Part shown: positions 59,616 to 64,000 of the stretch, in pieces
Position numbering within the stretch: position 1 is the stretch's first letter
How the letters are laid out: each line of letters starts with the position of its first letter
Source: DUQW01 sp050953825
GTDB taxonomy: Bacteria > Bacillota_I > Bacilli_A > Acholeplasmatales > Acholeplasmataceae
Direction: 5' to 3'
Assembly: GCA_050953825.1 (NCBI GenBank)
Contig: JBMNNF010000010.1
Span: forward strand, 186,001-250,000
Length of the DNA stretch: 64,000 nucleotides
The notes under the pieces: model-generated
What the model saw: the letters and a program-made list of their open reading frames with translations, nothing else
What the model was told of the DNA's origin: nothing
Database searches by the model: none
Program-made: the position numbers and the translations under genes

Positions 59616-62318
59616 ATGAAAAAAGACTACAAGGATACGTTGCTACTACCCAAGACTGATTTTCCAATGCGCGGTAATTTAGGCGTTAAAGAAGTAGAAA
59701 TTCAAAAGTTTTGGGACGAGATTGGACTGTATGAAAAAGTATTAGAAAAAAATAAAGGTAACGAAGAGTTTGTTTTTCATGATGGACCTCCATATGCTAA
59801 TGGTGATATTCATGCGGGAACCGCTTTAAACAAGATCTTAAAAGATTTTATTATTAGATATGAAACAATGTCAGGGAAATATGTTGATTATGTTCCGGGA
59901 TGGGATACTCATGGGTTACCAATTGAAGTCGCTATTTCTAGGCAAGGTGTTGATCGTAAGAAAATGGGTAAAGTTGAATTTAGAAAAAAATGCGCCGAGT
60001 TCGCTTTAGCCCAAGTTGATAATCAACGAGGCCAATTTATGCGTCTAGGAGTATTAGGACGTTGGGCTGATCCTTATTTAACTCTAACGCCTGATTATGA
60101 GGCAAGACAAGTTAGATTGTTTTCTAAGATGGTTGAAAGAGGTTTAATTTATCGTGGTTTAAAACCAATTTATTGGTCACCATCAAGTGAATCAGCTCTG
60201 GCTGAAGCGGAAATTGAGTATCATGAAGTGACTTCAGATTCCATTTATGTCGCCTTTGATTTAGTTGGTGCTAAAAAGGAATTAAAAGATGCTAAATTAT
60301 TAATTTGGACAACGACTCCTTGGACTTTACCAGCTAACTTAGCGATTGCGGTAAATCCAAGGTTAGAATATGTTTTAATTGAAACTAATCAAGTTAAATA
60401 TATCGTAGCCAAGTCAAGATTAGCTGAATTAACTTCAATTTTAAATTGGGAAAATGTCAAAGTATTAAATACTTATTGGGGTGATGAGTTAGAAAATTTA
60501 ACTTATATTCATCCAATTTATCAAAGAAAATCACCAGTTATTTTAGGTGAACATGTTACCGCTGATGATGGTACTGGATTAGTTCATACCGCTCCAGGAC
60601 ATGGTGCTGATGACTATATTGTTGGTCAAAAGTATAATTTAGAAATATTATCACCAGTTAACCCCGAAGGTTATTTAACCGAAGAGGCTGGTGAATTTAG
60701 TGGGTTGTTTTATAGTGATGCTAATCCTAAAATTATTGAAAGGTTAAAAGAGTTAGGGCATCTTCTAACTCACACTAAAGTCAAACACCAATATCCACAT
60801 GACTGGAGAACTAGACAACCAATTATTTTTAGAGCGACTCCACAATGGTTTGCCTCAATTGAAAAATTGAAACCACAATTATTAGATGAAATTGAAAATA
60901 ATGTTGAGTGGAAACCAAAATGGGGCGAAGTTAGACTTTATAATATGATTCGTGATCGAGATGACTGGTGTATTTCTCGTCAAAGAGTTTGGGGAGTTCC
61001 AATTCCGGTATTTTATTGTGAAAATGGCGAAGCGATTATTGAACCAGAAATTATTTTACATATTGCTGATTTATTTGAACAATATGGTTCTAATGTTTGG
61101 TATGAAAAAGAAGCGAAAGATTTACTACCTCAAGGATATACTAATCCTAACAGTCCTAACGGCATATTTGTTAAAGAAGAAGATACCATGGATGTTTGGT
61201 TTGACTCAGGAACTAGTTTCTTAACCTTAGGTGGTAAACAGTCTGATGTTTATTTAGAAGGTAGTGACCAGTATCGTGGCTGGTTTAACTCATCACTAAT
61301 CAATAGTGTTGCTTACCAAGATCGAGCGCCATATAAAAAAGTTATTTCACATGGCTTTGTTTTAGATGGAAAAGGACAAAAAATGTCAAAATCACTAGGT
61401 AACGTTATCGACCCAAATAAAGTATCAAATCAAAATGGGGCTGATGTTTTAAGAACTTGGGTTGCTAGTGTTAACTATGAAAATGATGTTGTTTTATCTA
61501 ATGAAATCTTAAAACAAGCTTCTGAATCTTATCGAAAGATTAGAAACACATTTAGATTTATGCTAGGTAATATTAGTGATTTTGATCCAAATAAAGATTA
61601 TGTCAGTTTTTCCATGAGAGGAAAACTAAACCGAGTTATTACCTTAAAGGCGATTGATTTAACTAATGATGTTTTAGATGCTTATGAAAATTATGATTTT
61701 GAGAAAATTTTTCGCTTGATTATGCCATTTGTCATTAATGATATTAGCGCATTTTATTTAGACTATACTAAAGATATTTTATATATTTTAGATGAAGATG
61801 ATTATGAAAGAAGATCGGTTCAATCAACAATTTATGATGTGTTAATGCGTTTATTAAAGTTACTGACACCGATTATTCCGCATACGGCATCTGAAGTTTA
61901 TCAATATCTTCCATATCGTGAATATGAAGATATTTATTTAGAAGATATGCCGAAAAAATATGTTCATAAATTTCATCATTATTTAGTCGATTTTGAAAAA
62001 TTCGAAATATTAAGAGATGAAGTTTTAAAACAAATTGAAGTAGCCAGAAATGAAAAAGTTTTATCCAAAACATTAGAAGCTAATTTAGAAGTAACAGTAA
62101 CCCAGGACATTTTAGAGGCGATTAATGAATTAGAAATCAATTTAATACAAGTGTTAATGGTAGCTGAGATTAAAATTAGTGTTGCTGATGAAGTTAGTGT
62201 TAAAGTTACTAAATCAGATAATGTAACTTGTTCTAGATGTTGGAATGTAGTACCTAAAATTAATGAAGATGAGTTATGTCCACGTTGCGCCAATATTATT
62301 TCAAAAAGGAGTAATTAA
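59616..62318 (+). CDS. ileS: Isoleucyl-tRNA synthetase
   Basis: 900 residues, eubacterial type. PPYANGDIHAGTALNK holds the HIGH motif, here HAGT, with Thr for the second His. The sequence continues with VDYVPGWDTHGLPIE, the editing domain (TTTPWTLPANLAIAVNP), FDSGTSF and KMSKSLGN. The C-terminal zinc motif is complete (CSRCWN...CPRC). The ATG at 59616 follows GAAGGT; there is no T-box leader, since it starts 1 nt after sepF. Followed by surE after 2 nt. Confidence 0.97.
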   Translation: MKKDYKDTLLLPKTDFPMRGNLGVKEVEIQKFWDEIGLYEKVLEKNKGNEEFVFHDGPPYANGDIHAGTALNKILKDFIIRYETMSGKYVDYVPGWDTHGLPIEVAISRQGVDRKKMGKVEFRKKCAEFALAQVDNQRGQFMRLGVLGRWADPYLTLTPDYEARQVRLFSKMVERGLIYRGLKPIYWSPSSESALAEAEIEYHEVTSDSIYVAFDLVGAKKELKDAKLLIWTTTPWTLPANLAIAVNPRLEYVLIETNQVKYIVAKSRLAELTSILNWENVKVLNTYWGDELENLTYIHPIYQRKSPVILGEHVTADDGTGLVHTAPGHGADDYIVGQKYNLEILSPVNPEGYLTEEAGEFSGLFYSDANPKIIERLKELGHLLTHTKVKHQYPHDWRTRQPIIFRATPQWFASIEKLKPQLLDEIENNVEWKPKWGEVRLYNMIRDRDDWCISRQRVWGVPIPVFYCENGEAIIEPEIILHIADLFEQYGSNVWYEKEAKDLLPQGYTNPNSPNGIFVKEEDTMDVWFDSGTSFLTLGGKQSDVYLEGSDQYRGWFNSSLINSVAYQDRAPYKKVISHGFVLDGKGQKMSKSLGNVIDPNKVSNQNGADVLRTWVASVNYENDVVLSNEILKQASESYRKIRNTFRFMLGNISDFDPNKDYVSFSMRGKLNRVITLKAIDLTNDVLDAYENYDFEKIFRLIMPFVINDISAFYLDYTKDILYILDEDDYERRSVQSTIYDVLMRLLKLLTPIIPHTASEVYQYLPYREYEDIYLEDMPKKYVHKFHHYLVDFEKFEILRDEVLKQIEVARNEKVLSKTLEANLEVTVTQDILEAINELEINLIQVLMVAEIKISVADEVSVKVTKSDNVTCSRCWNVVPKINEDELCPRCANIISKRSN

Positions 62319-62320
62319 CT

Positions 62321-63046
62321 ATGAGAATTTTAGTAGTAAACGATGATGGAATTAAAGCCCCATATTTAGAGATTTTAGTTAGAGTAGCCTCAAGATTCGG
62401 CTTTGTTTATGTTGCAGCACCAATGGAACACCAATCAGCCACCAGCCATGCGATTACAATCGCTAGTAAAATTAGAGTTGATAAAACATCTTATTTTATT
62501 CCAAATTCTGAAAAGACGATTGCTGTTGATGGTTTTCCGGCAGATTGTGTCAGATTAGGATTAGCCGTTTTTGATACTGAATTTGATTTAGTGATTGCTG
62601 GGGTTAATGCCGGATTTAATATTTCAATGGATCACTTATATTCAGGGACAGTAGCTGCTGCTAGAGAGGCAGTAGTTTTAGGAATTCCAGCAGTGGCAAT
62701 TTCAACACATTCATTTGATAGTGCTAACTTGGAGTATAAGATTCAATTAGTTTTAGACGAGATTATTAGTGACAGAAAATATTTAAAACATCGACTTTTA
62801 AATGTTAATATGCCAAGAACTCATGAGCTTAAGGGTATTAAGTATACAACTCAAGGAAGAAGATTATATCACGCTGAATTTACACCACTTCCTGATTCTG
62901 ATGATTATAAAATTACTTATAGCCAAATGATTTATGACGAACCTGGTGATACTGATGCCACAAATTTAGATAATGATTATATTGTTATTACGCCACTGAC
63001 AATTGATCAAACCAATTATGACGATTTAAAAAAGCTTACAAAATAA
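62321..63046 (+). CDS. surE: 5'/3'-nucleotidase SurE
   Basis: 241 residues. Metal-binding start LVVNDDGIKAPYLEIL, then VAAPMEHQSATSHAIT, GFPADCVRLGL, DLVIAGVNAGFNISMDHLYSGTVAAAREA. It removes phosphate from nucleoside monophosphates, with a preference often for purines or 3'-AMP. It is the last gene of sepF-ileS-surE. Confidence 0.95.
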   Translation: MRILVVNDDGIKAPYLEILVRVASRFGFVYVAAPMEHQSATSHAITIASKIRVDKTSYFIPNSEKTIAVDGFPADCVRLGLAVFDTEFDLVIAGVNAGFNISMDHLYSGTVAAAREAVVLGIPAVAISTHSFDSANLEYKIQLVLDEIISDRKYLKHRLLNVNMPRTHELKGIKYTTQGRRLYHAEFTPLPDSDDYKITYSQMIYDEPGDTDATNLDNDYIVITPLTIDQTNYDDLKKLTK

Positions 63047-63110
63047 GAAAATTTAAATTGTAGATTAGTAATAAATGTGTTATTATAAATATATAATAAG
63101 GGGTGAGTAA

Positions 63111-63968
63111 ATGACAAAATTTAGTTTGCATTTTTTCAAGAAACAAGACCGTAATGTTGACTATGAATTATTAAGAGCGTTTTTTGAGGCCCATGAAGAT
63201 TTTCAAGTGAGAATCCACGACTCAAGAAGTGCTGAATTTGTTTATACACACCCAAGGTTGCTTCATCAAGCCGTATTTTATCAAACTAAAAGTTCGCATG
63301 TACCGAACATTTACCGTATTGATGCGGCTTTTTTAGATGTTAATATTCATCTTGAAATTCCGGTATTATCACCGGATTATTTTGTTAGGGAAGTACTATA
63401 TATCGCTGATCAATTAGCTAGTCGTTTTGGATTTTATATTTATTATGAAATCTTTAATAATCCGATGGAAGTTGATATTGATTTCATTATGCAAGTTTTT
63501 ACTACATTAAAAAAATCATATCTTGATCGTAATCCAGATAAATTTGAAGAATATCACATTTTAAATAAGAAAAAGGCAGGAGCTATTTTTAGATATATTG
63601 ACGAATTACCACAATTACAAAACTATTATCGTGATTTAGATGTATTTGTTCCTAAATATCACATTTTAAAAGATGAAAATAATGCGCTAGTATTAGCCAT
63701 GGAATGGCGCGAAAATACAGCGACATTATTTCCACCATATATTGAATATATCTTTTACCGTTCACAAGCTGAAGTTAAAGTTTTGAAAGCGGATTTAGTT
63801 TATGATGAAGTCGAGGAATTTTTAGAACCAGTTCCGGGATTCATTAAAGAAACTTTAGTAATTAATAAATCTAATGTTAAACGCGTTAATAAAATTATGA
63901 AAAAAATTCGCTTTCCAAAAAACAAATATAGTTTTTCAAAAGAAAGTTTGATGTCGGTATTAGATTAA
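63111..63968 (+). CDS. Conserved hypothetical protein
   Basis: 285 residues, soluble, no recognised family. It starts MTKFSLHFFKKQDRNVDYEL. It contains VLSPDYFVREVLYIADQLASRFGFYIYYEIFNN, then ATLFPPYIEYIFYRSQAEV, and ends in a basic helix (NVKRVNKIMKKIRFPKNKYS). A good ribosome binding site (AAGGGGTGAG) precedes ATG. Its stop overlaps the start of a further frame, suggesting coupling to a gene beyond the window. Confidence 0.7.
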   Translation: MTKFSLHFFKKQDRNVDYELLRAFFEAHEDFQVRIHDSRSAEFVYTHPRLLHQAVFYQTKSSHVPNIYRIDAAFLDVNIHLEIPVLSPDYFVREVLYIADQLASRFGFYIYYEIFNNPMEVDIDFIMQVFTTLKKSYLDRNPDKFEEYHILNKKKAGAIFRYIDELPQLQNYYRDLDVFVPKYHILKDENNALVLAMEWRENTATLFPPYIEYIFYRSQAEVKVLKADLVYDEVEEFLEPVPGFIKETLVINKSNVKRVNKIMKKIRFPKNKYSFSKESLMSVLD

Positions 63969-64000
63969 TGAAAAATGATAAACCATTTATTATTAGACTA
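63968..64000 (+). CDS. Start of a further gene (cut by window end)
   Basis: ATG overlaps the preceding stop by one base (TAATG) and reads MKNDKPFIIRL to the end of the window. Too short to identify. Confidence 0.4.
   Translation, partial: MKNDKPFIIRL

Noticed and set aside
59215..59616. T-box leader for ileS
   Set aside because: ileS starts 1 nt after sepF and no T-box sequence is present upstream of sepF.

Overview
The window is AT-rich bacterial DNA that uses the standard genetic code: many genes end in TGA, and TGA is never read through as Trp. Gene content and order (hrcA-grpE-dnaK-dnaJ, yceD-rpmF-rsmH, ftsZ, sepF-ileS), Bacillus-like ribosome binding sites, a CIRCE element, CcpA cre sites and a tmRNA whose degradation tag ends in FAFA point to the Bacilli/Mollicutes side of the low-GC Gram-positives. 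An Acholeplasma-like or related wall-less or wall-reduced lineage is plausible. No peptidoglycan gene and no LPxTG anchor is seen here, but a 64 kb window cannot settle that.

1-7.6 kb, accessory/defence island. After the tail of an FtsX-type ABC permease come small modules: AbiEi/AbiEii plus a small kinase-like protein; a Schlafen/AlbA_2 ATPase-like regulator plus an unknown protein; and a DUF6088 (AbiEi-like) protein with a truncated AbiEii behind it. Each module is preceded by the same arrangement: a 23-bp sequence resembling the 3' end of a tRNA gene (antisense), a terminator hairpin, then a promoter. The island ends in a graveyard of gene fragments.

7.6-16.8 kb, housekeeping. The heat-shock operon (CIRCE-controlled), two conserved proteins, yceD-rpmF, rsmH on what looks like a leaderless mRNA, a cysteine-free Fur-family regulator with a 7-1-7 operator, and a DUF2130 coiled-coil protein.

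16.8-40.2 kb, surface polysaccharide island. A CcpA-type promoter and start codon are separated from their gene by an IS1634-like element with a 26-27 bp target duplication. The gene encodes a 2248-residue lipoprotein with about 18 starch-binding-like (CBM20-type) modules and no catalytic domain. Three more exported proteins follow, built from InlB-type repeats, two of them ending in the same carbohydrate-binding modules. Convergent to them is a membrane-anchored type I pullulanase with its own cre site. Together this looks like a largely non-catalytic alpha-glucan capture apparatus plus one debranching enzyme.

40.3-64 kb, mostly core. An SDR epimerase; the overlapping genes nadD-nadE-mnmA-recD2; a flavodoxin; a YhcG-type nuclease next to the tmRNA gene; a HAD phosphatase with two ABC ATPase-permease fusions; tgt; ftsZ; ychF; sepF-ileS-surE; and a conserved unknown. 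Three proteins of normally zinc-binding families in the window (L32, the Fur homologue, Tgt) lack their zinc ligands, and the NadE glutaminase domain appears to lack its nucleophile.
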